A DNA stretch of 64,000 bases. It comes from JACKBC01 sp041391125 (GTDB lineage: Bacteria > Chloroflexota > Anaerolineae > Caldilineales > Caldilineaceae). The DNA lies in NCBI GenBank assembly GCA_041391125.1, contig JAWKON010000024.1:48298-112297 (forward strand). The letters run 5' to 3'. Numbering within the stretch: position 1 is the stretch's first letter; every line of letters begins with the position of its first letter. The notes under the pieces are model-generated. The model had not been told where the DNA came from and did no database searches. It saw only the letters and a program-made list of their open reading frames with translations. This document shows, in pieces, positions 28,127 through 36,533 of this stretch. Both the position numbers and the translations under genes were made by a program.

Positions 28127-28155
28127 TTGACAGTCTTTCACCTTCATGTTATAGT
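28127..28155 (+). promoter_or_regulatory. Consensus-like sigma-70 promoter for tRNA-Leu
   Basis: TTGACA at 28127-28132 and TATAGT at 28150-28155 with a 17-base spacer, about 70 bp before the tRNA. Confidence 0.75.
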
Positions 28156-28174
28156 ACGGTTCTTGGGTATTGCA

Positions 28175-28211
28175 TCAAGTTTTACAATCAAGTTTTACAA
28201 TCAAGTTTTAC
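28175..28211 (+). repeat. 13-bp tandem repeat in tRNA leader
   Basis: Almost three copies of tcaagttttacaa between promoter and mature tRNA. Confidence 0.85.
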
Positions 28212-28223
28212 GTGGTTGCTTTT

Positions 28224-28310
28224 GCCGCAGTGGCGGAATCGGAAGACGCGCTACGTTCAGGGCGTAGTGGGCATTAGCCCGTGGGGGTTCAAGTCCCTCC
28301 TGCGGCACCA
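28224..28310 (+). tRNA. tRNA-Leu (anticodon CAG)
   Basis: An 87-base cloverleaf. The acceptor stem gccgcag/ctgcggc pairs and the CCA end is encoded. The anticodon loop ttCAGgg sits on a 5-bp stem ctacg/cgtag. A long variable arm (tgggcattagcccgt) identifies a class II tRNA, and the T arm carries gttcaag. Promoter and terminator lie on either side. Confidence 0.95.
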
Positions 28311-28318
28311 CAATGAAG

Positions 28319-28355
28319 AAAGAGTCTTCCAAACGGAAGGCTCTTTTTTATTTTT
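28319..28355 (+). terminator. Rho-independent terminator of tRNA-Leu
   Basis: agagtcttcc / ggaaggctct stem with aaac loop, followed by a run of T (ctctttttta). Confidence 0.88.
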
Positions 28356-28399
28356 CTATTTGTTTTCAGATCGGCAAACCCTGGTTCAGCGTGTACTCT

Positions 28400-28837
28400 A
28401 TGAATATGCCGCACGCCTCCAATCTACCAAAGACCACCCAGCGCGGCGCGCAGGTTCTCTTCTTTGTTTTGGCCACGCTTTGCCTCCTCTTTGTGATGAG
28501 CTACGCCAGCCGGCTTAATGAATTTGCGCGGGTTCAGCATGAAGCAGCCCTTTTGGAGCAGAAAATGGAAGATGCCGAGCGCCGTCAAGCTGAACTGCTG
28601 GCGTATCAGGATTATGTGCAAAGTGAGGCTTATGTGGCCCAGGTAGGGCGCGAGGAGTTAAACATGGTGCAGCCCGACGACAATGTCGTCGTGATCATAG
28701 ACGCCAATGGCCAGGCGCAGATGGCCCCGAATAGACAAGAAAATGATTTGCGCGCCAATATCGTCCAACTCCCCATCTGGCGCCAGTGGTTCAACCTCTT
28801 TGTACAGCAGTCGCCTGCACCCCGCTTCCGCCGTTAA
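28400..28837 (+). CDS. FtsB/DivIC-like septum formation initiator family protein
   Basis: About 145 residues from the ATG at 28400; an earlier in-frame ATG at 28313 lies in the tRNA terminator and is rejected. A single N-terminal membrane helix (VLFFVLATLCLLFVMSY) is followed by a coiled coil (ALLEQKMEDAERRQAELLAY) and the typical SEAYVAQVGREELNMVQPDD block (A-R-E-x-L-x-x-x-x-P-G/D). This is the FtsB/DivIC layout, which links FtsL/FtsQ-type division proteins at the septum. The ribosome site is weak. Confidence 0.82.
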   Translation: MNMPHASNLPKTTQRGAQVLFFVLATLCLLFVMSYASRLNEFARVQHEAALLEQKMEDAERRQAELLAYQDYVQSEAYVAQVGREELNMVQPDDNVVVIIDANGQAQMAPNRQENDLRANIVQLPIWRQWFNLFVQQSPAPRFRR

Positions 28838-28928
28838 TTCATATCCGCCAGCAAACCACAATAGCTGTGGAAAGTTATCCGCTACCCTAGGGCCTTGCGC
28901 AGAGTTACATCCAGTATGTTTCAGTTCT

Positions 28929-29798
28929 TTACGCAACCGACGGGTCCAGATATTTGTGTAAAAACGCAGCAGTCAATTCCGGCACTTTGGGATCTGTAAA
29001 GTGGCCATGACCTCCTCCCGCTACGGTATAAAAGGTCACATCGGCCCCGACATTTTGCAAAGCTTCCACTAACAACACGCTCTGCCCATGGGGAACCAGC
29101 GGGTCTTGATCACCGTGAACGATTAGCATGGGCGGCACATCCGCCGTCACATAGGTAATCGGATTCGCACTGGCCACTTTGTGCGGATTCTCTTGAATTG
29201 GGCCGCCGACCAGCTCCGATTCGGGCGAATCTGGCGTGTCGTGGATCATGCCATCCGGCAAACGTTGCGTATCCATCTGCAGAAAATCGGTGGGACCAAA
29301 ATAATTGACCACACATTGGACGCGGCTGGAAACATCCAAGTGGGCGCCCACCTCAAACTCCGCGACATGCCCTGCGGTACCCAACATGGCGACCAAGTGG
29401 CCACCCGCCGATGGCCCCCACGCGCCAAAGCGATTGGGGTCCAGTCCATATTCAGCGGCGTGGGCGCGCAGCCAGCGCACGGCGGCTTTGCAATCCTCAA
29501 TTTGGGCGGGAAAGATGGCGTGCTGGCTCAGGCGATAGTTGATCGAGGCCAGCGCATAGCCTTGTACAACATACTCAAATGGCGGCGGGTTATCGGCGTT
29601 ACCCTCTTTGCTGCCCACGCGAAAAGCGCCGCCATGCACCCAGAGGATCAACGGTCGATTTCTGCCTTGTGCGGGCAAATAGAGATCGAGCTTTTGCCGC
29701 TCATGGCCATTGGCCACATAGGGCAAATCGCGGTGGACGATGACGCCTGCCGGTGGTTGCGGCGGGCGTGGTTGCTCTGGCATTGGTTGTGAATTCAT
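28929..29798 (-). CDS. Alpha/beta hydrolase, BD-FAE/HSL-like esterase
   Basis: 289 residues from the ATG at 29798 (AAAGGAAA upstream). The oxyanion motif HGGAF near residue 55, nucleophile elbow G-P-S-A-G-G, acid in HGDQDPLVP and His in GGGHGHF form a complete esterase triad. No signal peptide. The family acts on small esters (feruloyl, acetylated sugars, kynurenine-like). Its neighbours in the ring-fission-like operon upstream hint at aromatic-compound use, but this is an inference. It is separated from them by a dispersed palindrome. Confidence 0.9.
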   Translation of the reverse strand: MNSQPMPEQPRPPQPPAGVIVHRDLPYVANGHERQKLDLYLPAQGRNRPLILWVHGGAFRVGSKEGNADNPPPFEYVVQGYALASINYRLSQHAIFPAQIEDCKAAVRWLRAHAAEYGLDPNRFGAWGPSAGGHLVAMLGTAGHVAEFEVGAHLDVSSRVQCVVNYFGPTDFLQMDTQRLPDGMIHDTPDSPESELVGGPIQENPHKVASANPITYVTADVPPMLIVHGDQDPLVPHGQSVLLVEALQNVGADVTFYTVAGGGHGHFTDPKVPELTAAFLHKYLDPSVA

Positions 29799-29837
29799 GC
29801 TGAATTTCCTTTGCGGTGTGTATCTATTCAGGCCTTT

Positions 29838-29888
29838 GTTGCCCGAGCTTGTCGAAGGCAACACTGAGCTTCGACAAGCTCGGGCAAC
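29838..29888. repeat. 20-bp perfect palindrome, family B
   Basis: Arms gttgcccgagcttgtcgaag and cttcgacaagctcgggcaac. Shares the cttcgaca core with 15759-15795 and 18091-18110. Confidence 0.7.
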
Positions 29889-29909
29889 GGCTGTATGGTC
29901 ACTTTGGTC

Positions 29910-30554
29910 CTAAACTTTCTGCGCAACGATCAACCCGTCGCGGATCGGCGCCAGCGTGACAATCCAGTCGGGGCTTGCCGTGATTCGTCGCGTAAATTCG
30001 CGAATGCCGGTGAGGCTGGGCGAACTGTGATTTTGATCAAAAATGCGGCCGCCGGACAACATGTTGTCGATAATCAGCAGCCCGCCCGATCGCAATTTCT
30101 CGGCAATCACCGGCAGCGAGTCCGGATAGCCCTCTTTGTCAATGTCATTGAAGATGAGGTCAAAAGGGCCGGGCGTGGCGCGCAAGACGCCCACCGCTTC
30201 GGCCACATGATATTGCACCAACCCATCATAGCCCAGCGCGCCCAAATGTTGGCGCGCCATCTGTGACAGCTTCTCATCCCACACGGTATGATGAACAATG
30301 CCGTCGCCGCCATTCTCCTGCACGGCGCGGGCGAACCAGGCCGTTGAGTAGCCATAACCGGAGCCAAGCTCAAAGACCCGCCGCGCGCCAATCATGCGCG
30401 CCAACTGGTAGCAAAGTTGGCCGGCTGCCGGACCGATAATTGGAAAGCCGTTCTTATCGGCATAGGCTTCCATCTTCTGCAATTCGGGCGCGCGTTCCGG
30501 CACAAGCGCCGTTACGTACTCTTGCACCTGGGTATATGTAAAACGGTCGGCCAT
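29910..30554 (-). CDS. SAM-dependent O-methyltransferase (COMT-like, family 3)
   Basis: 214 residues. The SAM-binding motif FELGSGYGYSTAWFARAV lies near residue 65, and the metal/catalytic acid motif LIFNDIDKEGYPDSLPVI is followed by GGLLIIDNMLSGG, matching class I catechol-type O-methyltransferases. The ATG at 30554 is preceded by a G/A-rich site. It lies 46 bp after the GalC-like gene in the same direction, so it may act on a catechol-like or vicinal diol substrate, though this is unproven. Confidence 0.9.
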   Translation of the reverse strand: MADRFTYTQVQEYVTALVPERAPELQKMEAYADKNGFPIIGPAAGQLCYQLARMIGARRVFELGSGYGYSTAWFARAVQENGGDGIVHHTVWDEKLSQMARQHLGALGYDGLVQYHVAEAVGVLRATPGPFDLIFNDIDKEGYPDSLPVIAEKLRSGGLLIIDNMLSGGRIFDQNHSSPSLTGIREFTRRITASPDWIVTLAPIRDGLIVAQKV

Positions 30555-30600
30555 TAAAATGAATCCTTTCTTGGGTTCGTACAAGCATTGACGAAATTGA

Positions 30601-31233
30601 TCAGCGCGGCGCTTCCACCGCCGCGCGCCAGTTGTTCCGATCGTAGCTGCGTGCGCCATTTTTGTAGTGCTGACGCTCCGCCTCTTCTTTGGCCGCACGC
30701 GCTTCAGATTTTTCGAGAATCTCATTCAGGCGAGAGGGACGAACGGTGATAGCGCCATCGGCATCCATCACCACAATATCGCCAGGATGGATAATTGCGC
30801 CGCCCATGCCGACGGCGACATTAAGTTGGCCGACTTCGGTTTTGGTTGCGCCGCGCACGCGCACAAACTGGGTCCAGATCGGCAGTCCGAGCGCCACCAA
30901 CTCCTCATAATCGCGCACAGAACCATTGGAGAGCACCCCCGCGGCGCCGGCGACCTGCATCTGGGTCACCAACAGGTCGCCGATCAGCGCCACCGCCTGT
31001 GATTCCGGCTGGGCCAACACTACAACCTCGCCTGGCCGGATCTGCTCAATGCAGGCGTGAACCATGATATTGTCTGCCTGACCGCAGAGCACAGTGCGCG
31101 CCTTGCCCGCCACGCGGCTCTTGGGTACAACTTGAATCAGCGGCAGATCAATCAACCCCTGACGACCGGATGCTTCATAGACCGTTGCCGTGCCTAGCTC
31201 GGCCAGGCGGGCGATTTTTTCACTTTCGTTCAT
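30601..31233 (-). CDS. RraA-fold aldolase, likely 4-carboxy-4-hydroxy-2-oxoadipate aldolase (GalC/LigK-like)
   Basis: 210 residues of the RraA/HMG-CHA aldolase fold. The central motif GDLLVTQMQVAGAAGVLSNG followed by SVRD carries the Arg and Asp that bind pyruvate enolate and metal, and the EASGRQG N-terminus fits CHA aldolases. The class splits 4-carboxy-4-hydroxy-2-oxoadipate into pyruvate and oxaloacetate. The adjacent PIG-L protein with the GalB motif supports this role over an RNase-inhibitor RraA. AGGAGGT precedes the ATG. Confidence 0.82.
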   Translation of the reverse strand: MNESEKIARLAELGTATVYEASGRQGLIDLPLIQVVPKSRVAGKARTVLCGQADNIMVHACIEQIRPGEVVVLAQPESQAVALIGDLLVTQMQVAGAAGVLSNGSVRDYEELVALGLPIWTQFVRVRGATKTEVGQLNVAVGMGGAIIHPGDIVVMDADGAITVRPSRLNEILEKSEARAAKEEAERQHYKNGARSYDRNNWRAAVEAPR

Positions 31234-31241
31234 AACACCTC

Positions 31242-31958
31242 CTATATTTCTTTGACCACATGGGGCAGGATCCGCTGAAATGCCTCCGCCTGTTTGATGG
31301 TCGAATCACCGCCAATGCGTCGGGCGTGGTTGGCGCGGTGGGCGGCGCGTTCGGTGTAATATTGGCGCAGATAGGATTGCGCGCCCATGGCCTCCATCGC
31401 TGCCACCTTTTGCGCAAAGACCGGCGTGATATCGAGAAAGGTCGTCGGCACAAAACCGCACAGTTCTGGTTGATGCGGCTCAAAACAGAGCAGTTCCGGT
31501 GGGCGAATCGTCTTGAACGCGCTGGCCACGCCGGCGCCGCTGGCCAGTTGGCGCGCCCGCTCGGTGACGGTATACGCCAACCCATGATCGGGATTGAAGG
31601 GGTCGCGTTCACTGTGCGTCAGGATCACATCGGGTGCGAAATTGGTCATGACATGGATAATCTGATCCAACGCCGCGTCATCGACGCGCAGCGGATAGTC
31701 GCCCAAATCGAGACACTGATAGGCCGCGCCCAATGCCTCTGCCGCGCGCGTCGCCTCGCCCTGACGAATCGCTTTGACCCGTTCAATAGTCTGTCCGGGC
31801 TCTTTCCACAGTTCCCCCGATTCGCCGCGCTCGCCATAAGAGAGCGCCAACACCAACGCCTGGCCGCCGGCTGCGGTCGTCAGCGCAATCGCCCCGGCGG
31901 CGCGCCAGACAAAATCGGCGGCATGGGCGCTGATGACCAGTAATTTTCTGCCACTCAT
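31242..31958 (-). CDS. PIG-L-fold protein, likely 4-oxalomesaconate hydratase (GalB-like)
   Basis: 238 residues of the PIG-L deacetylase fold. Instead of the usual HPDD metal motif it has SAHAADFVWRAAGAIALTT, the variant I associate with GalB-type 4-oxalomesaconate hydratases, and HSERDPFNPDH as second metal-binding loop. Eight bases separate it from the GalC-like gene. Together they would convert oxalomesaconate to pyruvate and oxaloacetate, completing gallate or protocatechuate 4,5-cleavage. The ring-cleaving dioxygenase is not in the window. GGAG precedes the ATG. Confidence 0.75.
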   Translation of the reverse strand: MSGRKLLVISAHAADFVWRAAGAIALTTAAGGQALVLALSYGERGESGELWKEPGQTIERVKAIRQGEATRAAEALGAAYQCLDLGDYPLRVDDAALDQIIHVMTNFAPDVILTHSERDPFNPDHGLAYTVTERARQLASGAGVASAFKTIRPPELLCFEPHQPELCGFVPTTFLDITPVFAQKVAAMEAMGAQSYLRQYYTERAAHRANHARRIGGDSTIKQAEAFQRILPHVVKEI

Positions 31959-32113
31959 TGTGTCTCCATTCGTAAACTATCTATCTACTTCAACCATCGC
32001 TATGGTTTCCAACAAGCTCAGGCCACAAGGATGATTGTTATGTTGCAAAGTCAGGCATTGATTTAGAATGCATCCTAAGCACGTTAACCATTGAATGGGC
32101 AAGGAAGAATCGC

Positions 32114-32388
32114 TTACATTAAGGTTCGAATAAGAGCCGCTATGAAAGGAGACCCGTCCGGTGACATTGTACCCGCAAGCAGTTGAAAACACAGCATCGT
32201 GAGACGCTCGATCTCGGCCAGCAGTTCTTCGTCACGCGATTTCCCATGAAACATTTAGGCTGGACGCGAAGTATATCTAAGTGCACTATTTTTGTAGCAA
32301 GTTCTGTTGTCGGAAGTGGTCCGGGAACGGCTTCGTAGTTGCGTTTTTGCAGGAAAGACAATGGTACTTTCTTGAACTTACGCTCGTT
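32114..32388 (-). pseudogene. Small uncharacterised ORF, frameshifted
   Basis: Directly after the lipase stop, a frame without a clear start reads FKKVPLSFLQKRNYEAVPGP and HLDILRVQPK, and then shifts near 32255 to HGKSRDEELLAEIERLTMLC, ending at TAA 32114. The regular composition suggests a real but broken gene, or a lost C-terminal extension of the lipase. I recognise no family. Confidence 0.35.
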
Positions 32389-32391
32389 TAA

Positions 32392-33360
32392 TTAGAGATC
32401 ACCATTTTTTTTCTGGTACAGAAATGAGTTTCTGAAGACAACTGATGTGCTGCGCCATTTGATGATTCTGGAAAAACGGAAGGTCCCTTGGGCAATTTCT
32501 GGAATGATTGCCCCATACGTTCGTAGAGCTCTAGCAGTATCCATTAGCGGTTTAGGGATGGGGGTTCCGGGTAATTCCATATCTTTGCCCTCCCCACAGG
32601 CCCAAAAATCTTGGGCAAAGTCCGACAGCGTGTAGCTATGGCACAAATCTCCGTCCCAATCAATAAAAAAGAGCTTGCCAGCATGAAGATACTCATACTG
32701 ACCGGCCAACGACGGAATTAGATTGGGAAAGATTGGCATGATGATTTCGCTGAGCAGTTCAAGCACAAAATCAGCCGCCTCCATAGCAACCGGAGGTAGT
32801 GGAACATGGGGCACCAGGTCATCCATGTTTTCGATTCGATAAAGGGGAACGGCATAGTTTTCGGCAAATATGCCGTTCCCGACGCGTGGTGAAGCAAATG
32901 CGTAGACGGATTGAACATTTAACCCGGCAAGCTTATATTGATGCGCGGCTAGAGTGGCAATGGCTGCCCCCGCGCTGTGTCCCGTAAACAGAACCGGCTT
33001 GAATTCTCCTCCATGATCAAGTATCAAATTGCCAACGTCGTTCCAGATTTGGCACACATCTTCATCAAAGCCAGCATGCACGCGTATGCCGCCTTCATAT
33101 TCGCGTTGACAGATAGTCAAGTTGCGCAACCACTGTTTCGCGCTGTCGATTACCTGTGAAGGGGAGTTTAGGCGAACATCTGTACCGCGAAAAGAGACCA
33201 CGATGAATGTATCATTTGAACCCACAAAGCCCCGACAAGTGCCCCTTTCAAAGACGTGCAATTTGTTTACCAGTCCATTAAGCTTTTGGGACTTAAGAGG
33301 GTAATCGTAATAAGCTGCATTACAGGCATCGGCCAAAAAATGTGCATATTTAAGTTGCAT
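32392..33360 (-). CDS. Lipase family 3 protein
   Basis: 322 residues. A lipase-3 fold: VVSFRGTD (oxyanion strand), nucleophile elbow GHSAGAAIATLAA near residue 130, FASPRVGN, then the acid in ENMDDLVPHVP and a His in CHSYTLSDF. No signal peptide, so it is cytoplasmic or released by lysis. AGAGG precedes the ATG. It follows the AIG1-like GTPase by 48 bp in the same direction. Within this AT-rich island the GTPase-lipase pairing suggests a membrane-directed effector, but this is inference. Confidence 0.87.
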   Translation of the reverse strand: MQLKYAHFLADACNAAYYDYPLKSQKLNGLVNKLHVFERGTCRGFVGSNDTFIVVSFRGTDVRLNSPSQVIDSAKQWLRNLTICQREYEGGIRVHAGFDEDVCQIWNDVGNLILDHGGEFKPVLFTGHSAGAAIATLAAHQYKLAGLNVQSVYAFASPRVGNGIFAENYAVPLYRIENMDDLVPHVPLPPVAMEAADFVLELLSEIIMPIFPNLIPSLAGQYEYLHAGKLFFIDWDGDLCHSYTLSDFAQDFWACGEGKDMELPGTPIPKPLMDTARALRTYGAIIPEIAQGTFRFSRIIKWRSTSVVFRNSFLYQKKNGDL

Positions 33361-33408
33361 GATCGACCTCTAATTAATGCTGTATTGTTACAATTGAAAA
33401 GTGTCAGC

Positions 33409-33978
33409 TCAAGTTGCCAACAGAGAGGCAACAGGAACTGCCTCTTTCGACCAATTACAAACCACATTATCAATTAAGATAATTTGGTGAAAATTCTCAA
33501 AGCAGGCGCCAGAAGCAGTAATCTCTTGTAAATAATGGGCAATTTGCCTATGTCGCTCCTGCCAAGCAACTTCCAAGCGTTCCGGTGTGACCGAAGCGGC
33601 AAAAGTAAACACTAGCCATGCATTTAGCCAGATAGTTGAACCAAGTACTTCTGTTAATAACTTTAATGTACTTTTCTCAGATGAGCGCAAGCGGGTCGCA
33701 TTTAGGGGTGAAATGTAAAGAGTTGCATACAGATTCTGATATTCTACGCTTGAACCAATCATCGCCAAGTATTCCAAATCAAGTTCTTCAGTACTTTCAC
33801 TTAGGCCAGGGGTATCAATTAGACACACATCACCAAACGGCGTCTCATAGGCATGATATTTAACGATATTGGTGCATGCACGAAATTCATCTATGCTAGC
33901 AACCTGCTTGCCAAACGTGGCATTCACGAAACTAGATTTGCCAACCCCTGTTTGGCCAACAATTAAGAAATTGCGCAT
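33409..33978 (-). CDS. AIG1/GIMAP-like small GTPase
   Basis: 189 residues. Walker A G-Q-T-G-V-G-K-S-S (residues 8-16), the G2 Thr region CTNIVKYHAYE, and G3 DTPGLSE are intact. A later LVFTFAAS strand resembles the AIG1/IAN pattern of immunity-associated GTPases, in place of a canonical NKxD. The C-terminus looks short compared with its broken tandem paralogue at 34375-35168, ending soon after VVCNWSKEA. AAGGAG precedes the ATG. It is followed by a lipase gene. Confidence 0.82.
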   Translation of the reverse strand: MRNFLIVGQTGVGKSSFVNATFGKQVASIDEFRACTNIVKYHAYETPFGDVCLIDTPGLSESTEELDLEYLAMIGSSVEYQNLYATLYISPLNATRLRSSEKSTLKLLTEVLGSTIWLNAWLVFTFAASVTPERLEVAWQERHRQIAHYLQEITASGACFENFHQIILIDNVVCNWSKEAVPVASLLAT

Positions 33979-34374
33979 AAAAACGTCTCCTTCAGATTCA
34001 GTTTATCGCAGCGGTGTAGGCGATATAAGCCGTGGTTCGGTCCGCCGCATTTGACACGATCGCGTAAGGTTGCAATCTGCTGAGAATGGTATTTCCAACA
34101 CTATTTTCGTTACCACCAACTCGTTATTTTCTTCCAGGCATTTTGGGCGGTAGCGGCCTCTTCAGAAGCCCCTTGGCTGTAGAGCATTGACCATGTTAGC
34201 GCCCTGCCTCGGCGATTCTGCCAATGGACTTGGCTATTTTGACTTCTCCTCAACTACCGCCTGGGTAAAGCCCCCTTTTTACTATTTCTTTCTTTAAACC
34301 CGCTCTTTTGCTCACCACATTACCGATACAGTGGAGCAATATAGACAGTAGGTCTGTCAATATAAACCGGTTTT
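33979..34374. other. Intergenic, no gene seen
   Basis: AT-rich spacer between the two GTPase genes. No convincing frame or hairpin. Confidence 0.4.
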
Positions 34375-35168
34375 TCAACAACCTTTTCGATAACTTGAGG
34401 TTTCCTCGTTTTTCCCAACGATCTCTCCGTTCAACCCTTGAGAGGTGGCCATCAGATATTGTACAAAACCATCATTTGAAATTCTTTCAACCACAGTTGC
34501 GTACAGTTCCCCCAGCCATTCATGACCGTCCGGGGTTGCAATTTGAGCATTCGTAACGGCGACCACGGAATTTCTTTCGATATTTTTGTCGACACTCCAG
34601 TTCTAATTTGTTAATAGCCTCCCGTAGCAATCTGGTGCGTTCTGATAATGTATGCTGATATTTTTCCGGAGGCGATCTGATCGGCGAATGTAAAAACGGA
34701 TAACGCTATTTCTTTTCCAAATGTTCTCTCCAGCTTGCGTGATCAATTTGATGCCATATATCTTTCATCGCTACGAATACGTGATTCGTTTAATGGTGTA
34801 ACATATAGTAAACAATCAACATATTTGACTCCGTTGTTTAACTTGGCGAATATAATCCGAATCGTTACTCCTTCTGGCAAATCGATAATAATCCTCAACG
34901 CGTATCCACCAATCAGAAATTGATTGTTCGATTGCTGCAGACGATAGAGGCCTTGTTAACGACATAGTCTCAGGCCCGCACTCACCAATAATATCTGTAA
35001 CTGTAACCCATAAGTTGATTTATGGTGCTGGATTTTCCTACGCCTGTACGTCCCATCAGCAAAAAACAAACTCACGTGTATAGGCTTCCTTAAGATGATG
35101 CGCAAATTCTGAGCCTTATCTTGGGCAAATTGTTCAGATGGTTGTTGAGGTGTTAGTTGCAAAGTCAT
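34375..35168 (-). pseudogene. Second AIG1/GIMAP-like GTPase, broken
   Basis: Starts at 35168 (GGAG upstream) with MTLQLTPQQPSEQFAQDKAQ. In a shifted frame LLMGRTGVGKSSTINQLMG gives Walker A. Farther on, DCLLYVTPLNESRIRSDERY and KLITQAGENIWKR fall in different frames, then VAVTNAQIATPDGHEWLGEL and YATVVERISNDG end the protein. The parts align in order with the intact GTPase (LYISPLNATRLRSSEK). At least four indels are needed. It is either a decaying duplicate or an error-rich stretch. Confidence 0.65.
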
Positions 35169-35365
35169 GAGGATTCTCCACTCTGTTTAATGTGATCGCG
35201 TAAAAACAAGTTAGCCGTCAGAGCCGCCCGCTCCGCGAGAGCGCACGGGTTTCAAATCGACAAGTCATCTTTTGTGATGACTAAGTTATTTTGGTAGATT
35301 CACACAAAATGATAATTGAGTTCACGGTTGACATATGAAGCATCTACTAAAAATTACGCGCCATC

Positions 35366-36137
35366 CTATCGCCCAAAAGCCACCGGCATATAGACCATCG
35401 TGCGGTCATCCCGGAAGTACGCCGACGGGCTGGCCGTTTGGGGTGGCCGTGTAGCATTGGATGCATTGAGCCCCCAATAGAGACCGACGTTAAACGCATC
35501 TTTACGCTGCTCCGGCGTTCCGTGGTCAAACCAGGGCGTCAGGATTGCCGTCGTAGAGCGCCTGCGTTTTCATCAAGTCACCACCCGGTTCCAGCAGCTC
35601 AATTTGGTCGTTAGGCGTAGACGCCGGCGAAACAGTCACCAGTTCGCTGGCCCAACAGATTCACTTGCGCTTTGACCAGGGCCCCACTCGTGGGCAATCA
35701 CGGTCACGGGGGCAAAATCGCCGTCCTGCCGCCACATAGAATCGAGGAAGTAGTAGTCAGTAGGCAATGCCGTGTTCGGTAGGGCAATAGAAGGCATTGT
35801 TCATCTCGGTCGCCGCAGCCACTCCACGCAAAGGGTTCCGTGTAGTAGCCGAAAACATAGAGGGCTGATAGGGAATGCCGGCATACGCAAATTGACTGCG
35901 CCAAAATTCATCAATGGTATAAGCGGCATAACCAACCAGTTCATCGACCGAATTCCAGTCCCCATGCGGTGTCTGAGTGCGCTCACCCAACCCTTCTGTC
36001 AGCGTCGAGGCGGCGGGCTTTGGCTTGCATCACCCATCGCCGCCGTAATACTGGGACCGGACTTGATGCAGTCTGCGCCCACGCCGAGGTAAATGTGAGA
36101 CCCAAAATCAAAAGCGCCAGATTGAGAGAGTTACCCA
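35366..36137 (-). pseudogene. Neutral zinc metallopeptidase (YpfJ-like), broken
   Basis: N-terminal signal-like MGNSLNLALLILGLTFTSAW from 36137. In shifted frames follow IDEFWRSQFAYAGIPYQPSM and NNAFYCPTEHGIAY, then FAPVTVIAHEWG, the zinc motif HEWGH with its last His lost to an indel, and HGTPEQRKDAFNVGLYWGLN. The order matches the predicted neutral zinc metallopeptidase family (Pfam zinc_metallopeptidase). There are at least four breaks. If functional it would be a secreted or membrane protease. Confidence 0.68.
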
Positions 36138-36533
36138 TATACGCTGTGAAGATTGCTCCTGTTTGAGGTTGTGCTGAAAAGAGCAGGCTGATTGTCAGCC
36201 TCTGCTATTTGGATATAGCGTTTTCAGCGAGATAGTTGGTTACTATTCAGGTGTCCGGGCCATTGGCCTTCGCCAGACTCAGAGTTCAAGTGGCTGAATA
36301 GTTTTGATACTTCCTATTGATTAGTACCCGACGCCCGTAGGGAATTCTTTGCAAAATCCATGCGAAACTTTCTTTCAATCGTTGAGGTATAGTCATGGGG
36401 CAAACTGCTGTATGAATGGTGTGGGATAGGATTTAAATATTAGCCGCACCAACGCTCGAGAGAACGTGCCGCTGTTTATAAAATTGCACCAATGGTGCGG
36501 GGATAGGATTTGGGGTTCGCCTAGACGGCACTG

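Noticed and set aside
33409..33978. Ribosome-assembly GTPase (Era/EngA type)
   Set aside because: Lacks an NKxD motif and KH domain; the pattern fits AIG1-like proteins better.
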